Shown piece by piece: positions 7,924-16,365 of a DNA stretch of 64,000 bases. The DNA lies in contig JBDUDK010000091.1 in assembly GCA_040002995.1 (NCBI GenBank), forward strand, positions 48,028-112,027. Direction: 5' to 3'. Position numbers and translations under genes: made by a program. The first letter of the stretch is position 1. Every line of letters starts with the position of its first letter. The DNA is from JBDUDK01 sp040002995. GTDB taxonomy: Bacteria; Actinomycetota; Acidimicrobiia; Acidimicrobiales; Ilumatobacteraceae. The notes beneath the pieces are model-generated. The model saw nothing but the letters and a program-made list of their open reading frames with translations, made no database searches and was not told where the DNA came from.

Positions 7924-9546
7924 ATGGTCCTGCGAACGACGAAGCGATTCCTGGTGGGCTTCCTCGCCGCCGTGACGATCGCGATCGTGCCGGCCACGGC
8001 CGCGTCGGCCCACTCACAGCTCCAAGAGTCCGAACCGGCGGCCGGAGCGCAACTTGCCTCGTCACCGCCGCAGGTCCTCCTCCGGTTCAACGAACCCGTT
8101 GAGATATCGCTCGGCGCGATCCGGGTGTTCGACCACAACGGGCACCAGATCAAGACGTCGACCGCGCACCATCCGGGCGGCGTCGGAAGCCAGGTCGCCG
8201 TTGATCTCCCGAAGCTCGCCGACGGTGGCTACGTCGTGGCGTGGCGCGTCCTGTCCGCGGATAGCCATCCCGTGCACGAGGCCTTCACGTTCACCGTCGG
8301 CACCGGCGGTGTGGCGGTGACTCCAGGACTCGTGCAAGACCTGCTCGCGAGCGAAGGCGGGAACACGACGGTGGGCGCCCTCCTTGCGATCACCCGCTTC
8401 CTTGTCTATGCGGGGGTCGCCATCGCCGTCGGCGTATGTGCTTTCTGGTTGCTGTGCTGGCCCGCGGGTCGCGACGACGCCACCTTGGTTCGTGTCGCGG
8501 TGATTGCCGCGGTCGTTGCCACGGTCGCCTCGCTCGTGATGATCGGGCTGCAGGGTCCGTACGCCACGGGTCAGGGACTCAGCGAAGCATTCAAGTCTTC
8601 GACATGGCGATCAGTGGTCGACACGAGGTCCGGCCAGTGGTGGCTGATACGGAGCCTGGCGCTCGCCGTCCTTGCGGCCCTCGCACTGGCCCGCCGGGCG
8701 ACCCCGTCGGTGTGGCGTGTGGTGTTCGTGGCCGACGCCGCCGCGCTCCTCGTCGCCATCGCCTACGGCGGGCACGGTGGCAACGGGCGTTACCCCGGCC
8801 TGGGTGTGTTCGCCACCGTCGCCCACGTGGGCGCCATGTCGGTGTGGATCGGTGGATTGGTCGCTCTCATACTCATCCTTCGGCGGGAGGGCGCGGCCAA
8901 CATCGCCCGTCGGTTCTCCACCGTTGCGTTCGCCGCGGTCGGTGTCCTGGTAGCCAGCGGCGTCGCGCAGAGCTGGCGCCAAGTTGGTTCGCTCGATGCG
9001 TTGAAACACACCACCTATGGCCACCTGCTCATCATCAAGGTTGGTCTGGTGGCCGCGGTGCTCGCTATCGCCTACTTCAGCCGGCGCTCGCTCCAAGACC
9101 ACGGCGATCTCGTTAGGGGACGCATCCGGGCCAAGGTGGCAGGTGAAACGGGCATCGCCGTCGCCGTACTTGTGGTCACGGCGCTTCTTGTCAATGCCGT
9201 GCCGGCGATTGCGCAACGAAGCGGTCCGTTCAGTGCGACGGTGCTCGCCGGAAATCGCAGTGCCTCACTGGCAATCGAGCCGGCTCATGTGGGCGCGAAC
9301 GTCCTGCACATCATCCTCTTCGGCACCACCGGCGTGCTCGACCCGGCGGCGGAGATCACCGCCCAAATCACCCTGCCGTCTCGCGACGTCGGGCCCCTTC
9401 CTCTCAAGCTGACGCCGGCAGGCCCCAACCACGCCATCGGCAACGGCATCGACATCCCGTTCGCGGGTAGGTGGACGCTCGACGTAGCGGCCCGGTTCGG
9501 GGAGTTCGAGGAAGTCCATTTCGTGACAACGGTCGACGTGCGATGA
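7924..9546 (+). CDS. CopC-CopD fusion, copper resistance/uptake protein
   Basis: 540 residues. A signal peptide ends ASA at residue 29, so the mature chain begins with His (HSQLQESEPAAGAQL), the N-terminal copper ligand of CopC. The CopC beta-sandwich (30 to about 130) includes LRFNEPVEISLGAIRV and LSADSHPVHEAFTF. The rest is a CopD-type domain of about eight to nine membrane helices with VAHVGAMSVWIGGLVALI and HTTYGHLLIIKVGLV, followed by a C-terminal extracytoplasmic domain (about 420-540). CopC binds periplasmic copper and CopD is thought to move it across the membrane. Start 7924 is preferred over ATG 7894 because GGAAG lies just upstream. It overlaps the next gene by ATGA. Confidence 0.88.
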   Translation: MVLRTTKRFLVGFLAAVTIAIVPATAASAHSQLQESEPAAGAQLASSPPQVLLRFNEPVEISLGAIRVFDHNGHQIKTSTAHHPGGVGSQVAVDLPKLADGGYVVAWRVLSADSHPVHEAFTFTVGTGGVAVTPGLVQDLLASEGGNTTVGALLAITRFLVYAGVAIAVGVCAFWLLCWPAGRDDATLVRVAVIAAVVATVASLVMIGLQGPYATGQGLSEAFKSSTWRSVVDTRSGQWWLIRSLALAVLAALALARRATPSVWRVVFVADAAALLVAIAYGGHGGNGRYPGLGVFATVAHVGAMSVWIGGLVALILILRREGAANIARRFSTVAFAAVGVLVASGVAQSWRQVGSLDALKHTTYGHLLIIKVGLVAAVLAIAYFSRRSLQDHGDLVRGRIRAKVAGETGIAVAVLVVTALLVNAVPAIAQRSGPFSATVLAGNRSASLAIEPAHVGANVLHIILFGTTGVLDPAAEITAQITLPSRDVGPLPLKLTPAGPNHAIGNGIDIPFAGRWTLDVAARFGEFEEVHFVTTVDVR

Positions 9547-10544
9547 AGCGCGTCGTCGCGTTCGTGGCCCTCGCCGCGCTGTCGTTGGTCGGGCCAGGCG
9601 CCATCGCCGCCTCGGCCCACGGCGCCGACGAGTCGAACTACAGGTCCGTGGTCACCTCGATTGCCCCATCGACCACCGCGTTCACCGTTCGCACGATCGA
9701 ACTTGGAAGCCGCTTGGAACTGACCGTCGCCCAGGGGCACACCGTGCTGGTGAACGGCTACGACGGTGAGCCGTATCTGCGAATCGGCTACGACGGCGTC
9801 TACGAGAACTTCCACTCACCGTCGCATTGGGTGAACAAGGACCGCTACGGCCGGGTGGCCCTGCCTCCCGAAGCGAACTCCGATCTCCCTCCCGAGTGGG
9901 TCCGTGTGGGCAACGGGCCATCCGTTCGCTGGCACGACCATCGCACTCACTGGATGGCCCTGGTGCTCCCGCCGATCGTGCAGCCCGCGCAAGGTGAGCG
10001 CCACATCATCGAGCCCGCCTGGAAGGTGCCGCTCGTGCTCGACGGGCAACCGGCGGAGGTCACGGGCGAACTGACATGGGAGCCGGCGCCTTCGGCGTTG
10101 CCGTGGCTCGTCGGAGCCGCCGCGGAAGCCATCGCCTGTCTCCTGGCGATCCGCTTCCGTCGTGGCCTGCAATGGTGGATCGCCTCCGGTGCCGCGGTGC
10201 TCGCCGCCTACGTGATTGCGCTACGGATCAGCACCAACCATTTCCCTGCGGTACCAACGGTTTGCGTCGCTCTAACCGTCGGAGGGCTCGTCGCGGTCCG
10301 CTATGAGCCCCGGGTCGTTGTCGTCTCCGCCGCCGCGATCGCCTGGGGGGCGTTTAGCCGACTGGGTGTGCTCCATCACTCGCTCGTGCGGTTCCCTTTG
10401 GGCTTGAACACCGATCGGGCGTTGGTGACCGTCGCGCTCGGCATCGGGCTCGGCACGCTTGCCGCCGCGCTGCTCGACGAAGCGGTCAGCCGGCCGACTC
10501 GCCGCCGTGCCGAGCCTGCCCAGCCTCTTCCGTCAACCAGCTGA
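9543..10544 (+). CDS. Membrane protein partner of CopC-CopD, unknown function
   Basis: 333 residues. The signal peptide ends at ASA, again leaving a mature His (HGADESNYRSVVTSI), which parallels CopC and suggests copper binding. An extracytoplasmic domain (about 28-190) contains GYDGEPYLRIGYDGVYENFH and VRWHDHRTHWMALVLPP, with several His residues. Five or so membrane helices follow (about 195-320) before an Arg/Pro-rich tail. Translation is coupled to the CopC-CopD gene by ATGA, so the two products very likely work together. I recognise no named family. Its 3' end overlaps the convergent sigma-factor gene by 59 bases. Confidence 0.72.
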   Translation: MKRVVAFVALAALSLVGPGAIAASAHGADESNYRSVVTSIAPSTTAFTVRTIELGSRLELTVAQGHTVLVNGYDGEPYLRIGYDGVYENFHSPSHWVNKDRYGRVALPPEANSDLPPEWVRVGNGPSVRWHDHRTHWMALVLPPIVQPAQGERHIIEPAWKVPLVLDGQPAEVTGELTWEPAPSALPWLVGAAAEAIACLLAIRFRRGLQWWIASGAAVLAAYVIALRISTNHFPAVPTVCVALTVGGLVAVRYEPRVVVVSAAAIAWGAFSRLGVLHHSLVRFPLGLNTDRALVTVALGIGLGTLAAALLDEAVSRPTRRRAEPAQPLPSTS

Positions 10545-11031
10545 CGAGGTCTTCGCGTGCCCGAGCCACCCGGCTGCGGATCGTGCCGACGGGACACCCA
10601 CATGCCTCCGCCGCCTCCGCGTACGACAAGCCGATCACCTGGGTCATGACGAATGCGGCCTTGCGATCGGGATCCAGGCGCGCCACCACCAAATCGAGTT
10701 CAGGCCCACCGGTAGGTTCAGGCTCGAGTTCGTCACGAGGAGTCACGCGCTGCAGCAGGCGGCGGACCCGGATCTTGCGGCGCACTGCATCGGCGCAGGT
10801 GCGACGGGCGATGGCGAGCAGCCACGTCCGAACCGACGATTCACCGCGAAACGACGCGAGGGCCCCGATCGCCCGCATGAAGGTCTCCTGCGTGAGATCG
10901 TCCGCGTGCTCGCGTCCGCGGAGATGGGCGCAGAGGCGCCAGACGTCGGCTTGCGCGTCACGCACAAAAAGCTCGAGAGCCCGGCGATCGCCGTCGCGCG
11001 CCTCGAACGCGAGGCGAGTCAGTCCATCCAC
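10486..11031 (-). CDS. ECF-type RNA polymerase sigma factor
   Basis: 181 residues. Region 2 contains VWRLCAHLRGREHADDLTQETFMRAIGALASFRGESSVRTW-like sequence, seen as DDLTQETFMRAI and SSVRTWLLAIARRTCAD. Region 4 contains DPDRKAAFVMTQVIGLSYAEAA and CPVGTIRSRVARAREDLV, the helix-turn-helix that reads the -35 element. It belongs with the short ECF (RpoE/SigK-like) group. The start is GTG 11031 without a clear ribosome site. Directly divergent, 47 bases away, is a zinc-finger anti-sigma-like membrane protein, so the pair probably forms a sensory switch. Its regulon is unknown; the convergent copper genes are only a positional suggestion. Confidence 0.9.
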   Translation of the reverse strand: MDGLTRLAFEARDGDRRALELFVRDAQADVWRLCAHLRGREHADDLTQETFMRAIGALASFRGESSVRTWLLAIARRTCADAVRRKIRVRRLLQRVTPRDELEPEPTGGPELDLVVARLDPDRKAAFVMTQVIGLSYAEAAEACGCPVGTIRSRVARAREDLVSWLTEEAGQARHGGESAG

Positions 11032-11078
11032 CGACTCAAGAGTTACCAGGCATTGACCCGTGAGGGAACTCTCCAGGG

Positions 11079-11708
11079 GTGGCGAGCGACATTCTTGACG
11101 TGGACTGCTTCAGCTATCGCGACGCACTATCGGCTCAGCTCGACGGCGAGGAGCCCCCGATTCCCCCGGTGGAGGTGGCCGCGCACCTCGACTCCTGTTC
11201 TGGGTGCGCGGCCTACGCCGAGGCCATCGGGCTGCTCCACCGCCGGGTGCGGTTGCGGCCGGCGGAGGTGGTGCCCGATCAGTCGGAACGCATCCTCGCC
11301 CGGGCCCACCCGCCGCAGCCCGGCCGCGCCGAATGGGTGCGCTGGGCGTTGCTCGCGGTAGCCCTCACCAGCCTCGTGCTCGCCCTTCCCGCGCTCGTGC
11401 TCGGTGACGACGCCGGGGCCACGACCCACGTCGCGCGGCACTTGGGGTCGCTCACGATTGCGTTCTCCGTGGGGCTGGCCTACGCGGCATGGCGGCCGGT
11501 GAGAGCGTTCGGCCTACTGCCGGTGGCCGCCGCGCTCGCCGGTTGCTTCCTCGTCACCGCGGTCATCGACGTCGCCGAGGGCAACACGGGCGCGTTGGGC
11601 GAGTCGACCCACATACTCACGCTCGTAGGTCTCGCACTCTTGTGGCGCCTCGCCGGCTCACCCCGTAGGGGACGCGTGCGCAACCTCAAACCGTCACCCG
11701 TCTGGTAA
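11079..11708 (+). CDS. Zinc-finger anti-sigma-like membrane protein
   Basis: 209 residues. The N-terminal cytoplasmic domain carries the anti-sigma zinc-finger pattern H-x3-C-x2-C in VAAHLDSCSGCAAY (H36, C40, C43), with a further Cys at position 10. About four membrane helices follow (starting near residues 86, 121, 145 and 175), more than the single helix of classical RseA/RsrA types. The C-terminus is basic. It is divergent from the ECF sigma gene, its likely partner. The multi-pass C-terminal half is the presumed sensor. The start is GTG 11079, preceded by CTCCAGGG. Confidence 0.75.
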   Translation: MASDILDVDCFSYRDALSAQLDGEEPPIPPVEVAAHLDSCSGCAAYAEAIGLLHRRVRLRPAEVVPDQSERILARAHPPQPGRAEWVRWALLAVALTSLVLALPALVLGDDAGATTHVARHLGSLTIAFSVGLAYAAWRPVRAFGLLPVAAALAGCFLVTAVIDVAEGNTGALGESTHILTLVGLALLWRLAGSPRRGRVRNLKPSPVW

Positions 11709-11721
11709 GCGCACGTCTCGC

Positions 11722-11727
11722 TAGGGT
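11722..11727 (+). promoter_or_regulatory. Candidate -10 box of the oxidoreductase-yceH unit
   Basis: TAGGGT with 7 nt to the ATG at 11735, the leaderless pattern found repeatedly in this window. The AGGG could alternatively serve as a weak ribosome site. Confidence 0.45.
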
Positions 11728-11734
11728 GCGGGAC

Positions 11735-12121
11735 ATGCTCGACCCCACCATCCGCGACCTTGCCCAAGGCAAGAACTTCGGCGCGCTCACCGTCCTGCTC
11801 CCTTCGGGCATGCCCATGACCCACATCATGTGGGTCGACGCCGACGACGATCACGTGTTCATCAACACCGAGGCGCACCGCGCCAAAGCCAAGGCGATGG
11901 ACGCCGACCCACGCGTCGCCCTGGCCATCTGGGACGCCACAAGCGCGTACCGCTACGGCGAGGTGCGGGGCGCCGTCGTCGAGCGAATCACCGGCCCGAA
12001 AGCCCGCGCCCACATCGACGAACTGGCGCGCAAGTACACGGGTTCCAACTACGCCAGCCCCATCACGAGCGAACGGGTGATCTACAAGATCGCCCCCGCC
12101 CGCCAGCACATGCGGGGCTGA
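11735..12121 (+). CDS. PPOX-class flavin/F420-dependent oxidoreductase
   Basis: 128-residue split beta-barrel protein of the pyridoxamine-phosphate-oxidase superfamily. Visible features are NFGALTVLLPSGMPMTHIMW, HVFINTEAHRAKAKAMDADPR and VALAIWDATSAYRYGEVRG, the last matching the strand that contacts the cofactor in actinobacterial F420- or FMN-binding members. The short length and the TEAHRAKAKAMDADPRV segment favour the F420-type (Rv1155-like) group, but the cofactor is not proven. The start at ATG 11735 is chosen over GTG 11726 because of the TAGGGT box. The next gene begins two bases after its stop. Confidence 0.8.
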   Translation: MLDPTIRDLAQGKNFGALTVLLPSGMPMTHIMWVDADDDHVFINTEAHRAKAKAMDADPRVALAIWDATSAYRYGEVRGAVVERITGPKARAHIDELARKYTGSNYASPITSERVIYKIAPARQHMRG

Positions 12122-12123
12122 TC

Positions 12124-12750
12124 GTGGACCTCACGCCCGAGGAGGTGCGGGTGCTCGGGTGCCTGATGGAAAAGCAGGTCACGACGCCCGACCAGTACCC
12201 CCTCTCGCTGAACGCGTTGGTCAGCGCGAGCAATCAGACGACGAACCGCGATCCGATCGTGCGCTACACCGAACGCGATGTCGAAACGGCGCTCGGGTCA
12301 CTTCGCGAGCGCGGTCTCACGCGCATCGTGTACAGCCCGTCGAACCGGGTGCCCAAGCACCGCCACATCGCCGACGATGTGCTTGACCTCGACTCCGGGG
12401 CGCAGGCCGTCCTCACCGTGTTGCTTCTCCGCGGCGCCCAGACGTTGGGTGAGATCAAAGGACGTACCGAGCGCATGCACGCGTTCGACGATCTCGGCGA
12501 GGTGGAGCGCGTCATCGACGCTCTCGCCGCGCGTCCCGATCCGCTCGTGGTCCGTCTCAACCGCCGGCCCGGGCAGAAGGAACAGCGCGTAATGCACCTC
12601 GCGGGTGGGCCCGTCTCGCTCGACGACGTCGTCGATGATCACCCCACCGGCCCCACGGGCGCCACTCGCCTCGACCGCATCGCTGAACTCGAAGCTCGGG
12701 TGGCCGTGCTCGAGGAGACCGTCGAGCGGTTCCGCGCACTACTCGACTAG
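12124..12750 (+). CDS. yceH: YceH family protein (DUF480)
   Basis: 208 residues made of two winged-helix-like repeats. Signatures are LTPEEVRVLGCLMEKQVTTP, DQYPLSLNALVSASNQ, TNRDPIVRYTERDVE and VLLLRGAQTLGEIKGRTER. A C-terminal heptad segment (IAELEARVAVLEETVERFR) suggests oligomerisation. The E. coli homologue has no firmly established function; a DNA-binding role is inferred from the fold. The GTG at 12124 gives the exact family N-terminus. It is co-transcribed with the preceding oxidoreductase. Confidence 0.9.
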   Translation: MDLTPEEVRVLGCLMEKQVTTPDQYPLSLNALVSASNQTTNRDPIVRYTERDVETALGSLRERGLTRIVYSPSNRVPKHRHIADDVLDLDSGAQAVLTVLLLRGAQTLGEIKGRTERMHAFDDLGEVERVIDALAARPDPLVVRLNRRPGQKEQRVMHLAGGPVSLDDVVDDHPTGPTGATRLDRIAELEARVAVLEETVERFRALLD

Positions 12751-12856
12751 GTACGGGCCGATCGGGTGTGCTCGTGGATGATGTTGACCTCGACCAGCAG
12801 ATCGCGCGGTCGAGCACCGGTCAGCGAGCTGTTCGCTGCAACACAGTCAGGACAGA

Positions 12857-13312
12857 TCAGATTTTCCTGGTCGGCCGTCGCTCTTCTTTGGCCACGCAGC
12901 GCGCGCAGAGGCCGAGCAGGGCGAAGTGGCCGGCATCGAGCTCGAAGCCGTAGTCGCGCTCGATCGTGCGCTTGAGACCCATCAGGAGACTCGCGGGCAC
13001 GGGTGTATCGGAGCCGCACTCCCGACACACCAAGTGGCGGGTGCTCTCGGCCACCTCGGCCAACTCGTAGCGGGCGGGGCCATGGGCGAGATGTACGTGG
13101 CGCACGACGCCGAGGTCCTCCAAGACCTGCAGGTTCCGGTAGACGCTACTCACGTGGACATCGGGCACCGCGTTGGCAAGCTCGTCCGCGGTCATGGCGC
13201 CCCCGCTGCCGGCGAACGCCTCGATCAGCCGGCGCCGCACGACACCGACCCGTTGCCCGTTGGCCCGCACGAGGGCGATGGCGCTCTCGACGAGGTCGAC
13301 GGTGGGTGTCAC
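12857..13312 (-). CDS. Fur-family metal-responsive repressor
   Basis: 151 residues. The N-terminal winged helix contains RVGVVRRRLIEAFAGSGGAM and VSSVYRNLQVLEDLGVVRHV, the DNA-recognition region of Fur proteins. The C-terminal domain has HVHLAHGPARYEL and two cysteine pairs, CRECG and CARC, for a structural zinc. Which metal it senses (iron, zinc or peroxide-linked) cannot be decided by eye. The GTG at 13312 overlaps the aminotransferase stop as GTGA, so it is the last gene of the LysM / aminotransferase / fur operon. A stop-free extension in the -1 frame continues beyond its stop (see findings). Confidence 0.9.
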   Translation of the reverse strand: MTPTVDLVESAIALVRANGQRVGVVRRRLIEAFAGSGGAMTADELANAVPDVHVSSVYRNLQVLEDLGVVRHVHLAHGPARYELAEVAESTRHLVCRECGSDTPVPASLLMGLKRTIERDYGFELDAGHFALLGLCARCVAKEERRPTRKI

Positions 13313-14523
13313 GAGAGCGCCGCGGCGAGCGCGTCGACGCACTGGTCGACCTGTGCGTCGGTGATCACGAGCGGAGGGCAGAACGCCATCGTGTTGCCGG
13401 GCAGCGGGCGTGAGATCACTCCGTTGGCGATCATGCGATCACGGACCTTGTTGTTGTCGTCACGCTCGTGGAGCACCGCGGCCCACACTGCGCCCTCTCC
13501 GCGAACGTCAGCGAGGACGCCGTCGGAAGCGAGACTCCGCAGCCCAGTCGAGAGGCGCTCCCCGACGTGCAACGCGCGAGTGAGCAGGCCGTCGTGCTCG
13601 AGGATGTCGAGATTCGCAAGGGCAGCCGCGCACGCGCTCGGATGACCCGAATACGTATGGCCGTGGCGGAGGAAGAACGACGGGTCAGCTTCGAGGCCCG
13701 CTCGCACCGCCGCGCCGACGACGATGCCGCCCAGCGGGATATAGCCAGACGTCACGCCTTTGGCGAACGTGATCATGTCGGGACGAACGCCGTAGTGCTC
13801 CGCGCCGAACCACCTACCGAGACGCCCGAAGCCGCAGATCACCTCGTCGAAGACGAGAAAGGCACCGTGGTCCTCGCAGAGCCGTCGCAGTCCGGCCAGG
13901 TAGCCGTCGACGGGAGGGCGCACGCCTCCCGCGCCCTGCACCGGTTCGGTGATCACGGCCGCGATCTCGTCGCCCCGCTCGGCAAACAGCGTCGCCACCG
14001 CCTCGAGATCGTGTGCCGCCAGATTGATGAAGCCGGGCGCCATCGGACCGAACCCCTGTTGGTTTAAGGGCAAACCTTGCGCGGCCATCCCGCCGTAGGT
14101 GACGCCGTGGTAGGCGAACTCGCGCGTGATGATCAGGGATCGTTCGGGATGGCCCGCCTGCACCTGCGCGACGCGTGCCAGCTTTATGGCCGAGTCGACG
14201 GCCTCCGACCCCGACGAAACGAGAAACACCCGCGCGTCGTCAACGGGTGCCAACGCCGCTACGCGCTCCGCGACCCGTTCGGCGGGTTCGTTCGTGAACG
14301 GATCGAAGATGTTGAAGGCCTCGAGCCGGAGCATCTGGTCGCTGACCGCGTCGACAATCTCGCGGCGCCCGTGGCCAACAGCCGAGTACCACAGGCTCGC
14401 CAGACCGTCGACATAAGCCTTGCCCTGGTCGTCGAAGACGAGGGCGCCCTCGCCGCGCACGATCGTGATGAAGTCGGTTCGAGTCGGGCGGGCAAAGGCG
14501 TGCAGGAGCCGACTCAAGGTCAA
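13309..14523 (-). CDS. Class III PLP-dependent aminotransferase
   Basis: 404 residues, fold type I. The cofactor lysine lies in DMITFAKGVTSGYIPLGG. Also visible are VFLVSSGSEAVDSAIKLAR, ITEPVQGAGGVRPP and FLVFDEVICGFGRLG, with HGHTYSGHPSACAAALAN as the arginine-switch/phosphate loop. Similar enzymes include omega-amino-acid:pyruvate and adenosylmethionine-8-amino-7-oxononanoate aminotransferases. No biotin genes are nearby, so a broad omega-transaminase role is more likely. It starts at TTG 14523, overlapping the LysM gene's stop as TTGA; TTG 14517 is an alternative. Confidence 0.88.
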   Translation of the reverse strand: MTLSRLLHAFARPTRTDFITIVRGEGALVFDDQGKAYVDGLASLWYSAVGHGRREIVDAVSDQMLRLEAFNIFDPFTNEPAERVAERVAALAPVDDARVFLVSSGSEAVDSAIKLARVAQVQAGHPERSLIITREFAYHGVTYGGMAAQGLPLNQQGFGPMAPGFINLAAHDLEAVATLFAERGDEIAAVITEPVQGAGGVRPPVDGYLAGLRRLCEDHGAFLVFDEVICGFGRLGRWFGAEHYGVRPDMITFAKGVTSGYIPLGGIVVGAAVRAGLEADPSFFLRHGHTYSGHPSACAAALANLDILEHDGLLTRALHVGERLSTGLRSLASDGVLADVRGEGAVWAAVLHERDDNNKVRDRMIANGVISRPLPGNTMAFCPPLVITDAQVDQCVDALAAALS

Positions 14524-14933
14524 CCGTTCGGGATCGTCGTGGCGGGCGGGGCCGTTGGCGGTGGCGGGGTGATGGGGGGCAGCGTGGTCGTGGTCGCGAA
14601 CTCCCCCTTCTTGGGGATGATCAGCTTTTGCCCGTAGTTGATCTTGTCGGGGTCGCTGATGCCGTTGGCCTGCGCGAGCTCCGCGACGGTGAGACCAAAT
14701 TTCTTCGCGATATCGGAGAGCCGGTCGCCCTTTTGGATGATGTACTCAGACGGGATTGTGGTCGTGGTCGTCTCGGCGACGGTGCTCGTCGTCGAGGTCG
14801 GAGCGGTCGTGCTCGAACCCGATCCCACGGTGGTAGTGGTCGCCCCGACCGTGCTCGCGCAGTTGCACTTGCGCATGCACCCGCCCAGCGCCACAAGGGG
14901 GACGAAGAGGAAAATCGTGAGCCAACGGCGCAT
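14520..14933 (-). CDS. LysM-domain lipoprotein
   Basis: 137 residues. The signal peptide (MRRWLTIFLFVPLVALGGC) ends in the lipobox ALGGC, and CMRKCNC adds further cysteines. A Thr-rich linker leads to one LysM domain (about 64-110) with YIIQKGDRLSDIAKKFGLTV and INYGQKLIIP, which binds peptidoglycan. A Thr/Pro-rich tail closes the protein. The frame is open upstream, but ATG 14933 has a strong GGAGGAA ribosome site and begins the signal peptide. It is the first gene of the operon with the aminotransferase and fur genes. Confidence 0.87.
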   Translation of the reverse strand: MRRWLTIFLFVPLVALGGCMRKCNCASTVGATTTTVGSGSSTTAPTSTTSTVAETTTTTIPSEYIIQKGDRLSDIAKKFGLTVAELAQANGISDPDKINYGQKLIIPKKGEFATTTTLPPITPPPPTAPPATTIPNG

Positions 14934-14976
14934 GCGCGTTCCTCCTCGTAGCACCCGCCCGAGGCGATCGTAGTGA

Positions 14977-16344
14977 TCAGCCGCCTCCCGTGGGGTGCAC
15001 ACGGATCTCCTGATCAATCTCGACGTGCTCGAGCGTTCGCGTCCGACCACCAGGCCACCGGATGGTGACTCGATCGACAGGGCCGACCTCGGGACCCAAG
15101 CCCACGTGGGCCACCGGCTCCATCTGACACAGATAGCCGCTCCCAGAGTCGATCAGCCGGCGCCAACGCCGCTCGCCTCGTTCGACCGTGACCACCGCGC
15201 CCCGCGCGGGTGCTCCGGCCGTCGTCACCGGACGCACGCGTAGCCAGTGATTGCCCCGTGCCGCGGGCGCCGAGTACAGCGTCAAGGGCGCCGCCGCACT
15301 CTCGCCGTGGGCGACGAGGAGCTCGAGGACGCCATCGCCGTCGATGTCGATGACCGCAGCTCCGGTGCCAAGACCGTCGACCTCGGCTGCCGCGCCGATG
15401 TCGGTTTCGAGGACCTCATCGCCGTCGACGCGAAACAGCCGGTTGGCCTCCCCGATGTTGTTGAAGAAGATCTCCTCGCGACCGTCATTGTCGAAATCGG
15501 CGGCAATGACGGTGCGCACGGGCGAGGGCAGCGCGAAGGCCGCGGTCGCGTGATCGGTGAAGCCGCCCCCTTCGTCCGGCACCCAAAACCGGTGCGGTCC
15601 CTCCCAGTTCCCACACGCCAGGGCGAAGCGCCCATCAACGTCGACGACGGCGACGCCGCGTCCGTGCTCGAACCGATCGGCCACTCCCCACCCCACCGCC
15701 ACCTCCTCGAAGGTCGCGTCGACGTTGGCGAACAAAAAGTTGGCGTCGTTCTCGTTCGTGCAGAAAAGATCGACGTCGTCGGTGACGATAGGGCCGGCCA
15801 CCAGTCCGCGGCCTCCTGTGGTGAGCGCCATGCCCACGGCGGCGGCCACGTCGACGACATACAGGTCGTCGGCCACCTCGTAGAGGCGCAACGGACCGCC
15901 GTAGCTGGCGACCGCGATCGAGTAGCGGCCGAAGCCTTGGCGATCAAGAGCGCACACCGAGCGCCCGGCCATGAGGTTGAGAGACTCGATGTTGGCGGCT
16001 AACTCGAACGCGTCGAGCCACGCTCCGTCGCGCCACACGAACAGCCGGTCGGCGAGCCGCTTTCGGCCCGCGAACGTGTCGGTGTTCAGGATGTAGATCT
16101 CCTCGCGCCCATCGGCGTCGACATCGGCCGCGGCGATGCCGATCGCGCGCCGGTCTGGGTCGGCCAGCGCATCGGGCGTGATGTCGACCACCGCGTCGTC
16201 CCTCCACGCGAGCACCCGGTTCGGGCCGTCGTAGCCGCACACCACGATCTCGTCGCGCCCGTCGCCGTCGACATCGGTGACGGCGACCCCATAGGCGAGC
16301 ATCTCGACGTTGTCGACGATGCGCTGGGTGATCGACGAGAACAT
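14977..16344 (-). CDS. FG-GAP/VCBS repeat protein with ASPIC/UnbV C-terminus
   Basis: 455 residues. Calcium-binding-type repeats recur: VTDVDGDGRDEIVVCGYDG, AADVDADGREEIYILNTD, AADFDNDGREEIFFNNIG and VIDIDGDGVLELLVAHGE. They indicate a seven-bladed propeller like that of integrin alpha chains. The C-terminal 90 residues match the ASPIC/UnbV domain: NHWLRVRPVTTAGAPARGAV, then IDSGSGYLCQ and VTIRWPGGRTRTLEHV. No signal peptide is evident, which is unusual for the family. The frame stays open to 17259 opposite the hydrolase gene, but ATG 16344 has GGAGG upstream and is the credible start. It is divergent from the alpha/beta hydrolase. Confidence 0.83.
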   Translation of the reverse strand: MFSSITQRIVDNVEMLAYGVAVTDVDGDGRDEIVVCGYDGPNRVLAWRDDAVVDITPDALADPDRRAIGIAAADVDADGREEIYILNTDTFAGRKRLADRLFVWRDGAWLDAFELAANIESLNLMAGRSVCALDRQGFGRYSIAVASYGGPLRLYEVADDLYVVDVAAAVGMALTTGGRGLVAGPIVTDDVDLFCTNENDANFLFANVDATFEEVAVGWGVADRFEHGRGVAVVDVDGRFALACGNWEGPHRFWVPDEGGGFTDHATAAFALPSPVRTVIAADFDNDGREEIFFNNIGEANRLFRVDGDEVLETDIGAAAEVDGLGTGAAVIDIDGDGVLELLVAHGESAAAPLTLYSAPAARGNHWLRVRPVTTAGAPARGAVVTVERGERRWRRLIDSGSGYLCQMEPVAHVGLGPEVGPVDRVTIRWPGGRTRTLEHVEIDQEIRVHPTGGG

Positions 16345-16352
16345 GCGCCACC

Positions 16353-16358
16353 TATCCT
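16353..16358 (+). promoter_or_regulatory. Candidate -10 box of the alpha/beta hydrolase pair
   Basis: TATCCT, with 7 nt to the ATG at 16366. The opposite strand of the same stretch supplies the GGAGG ribosome site of the divergent FG-GAP gene, so the two functions share about 20 bases. Confidence 0.5.
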
Positions 16359-16365
16359 CCTTCAC

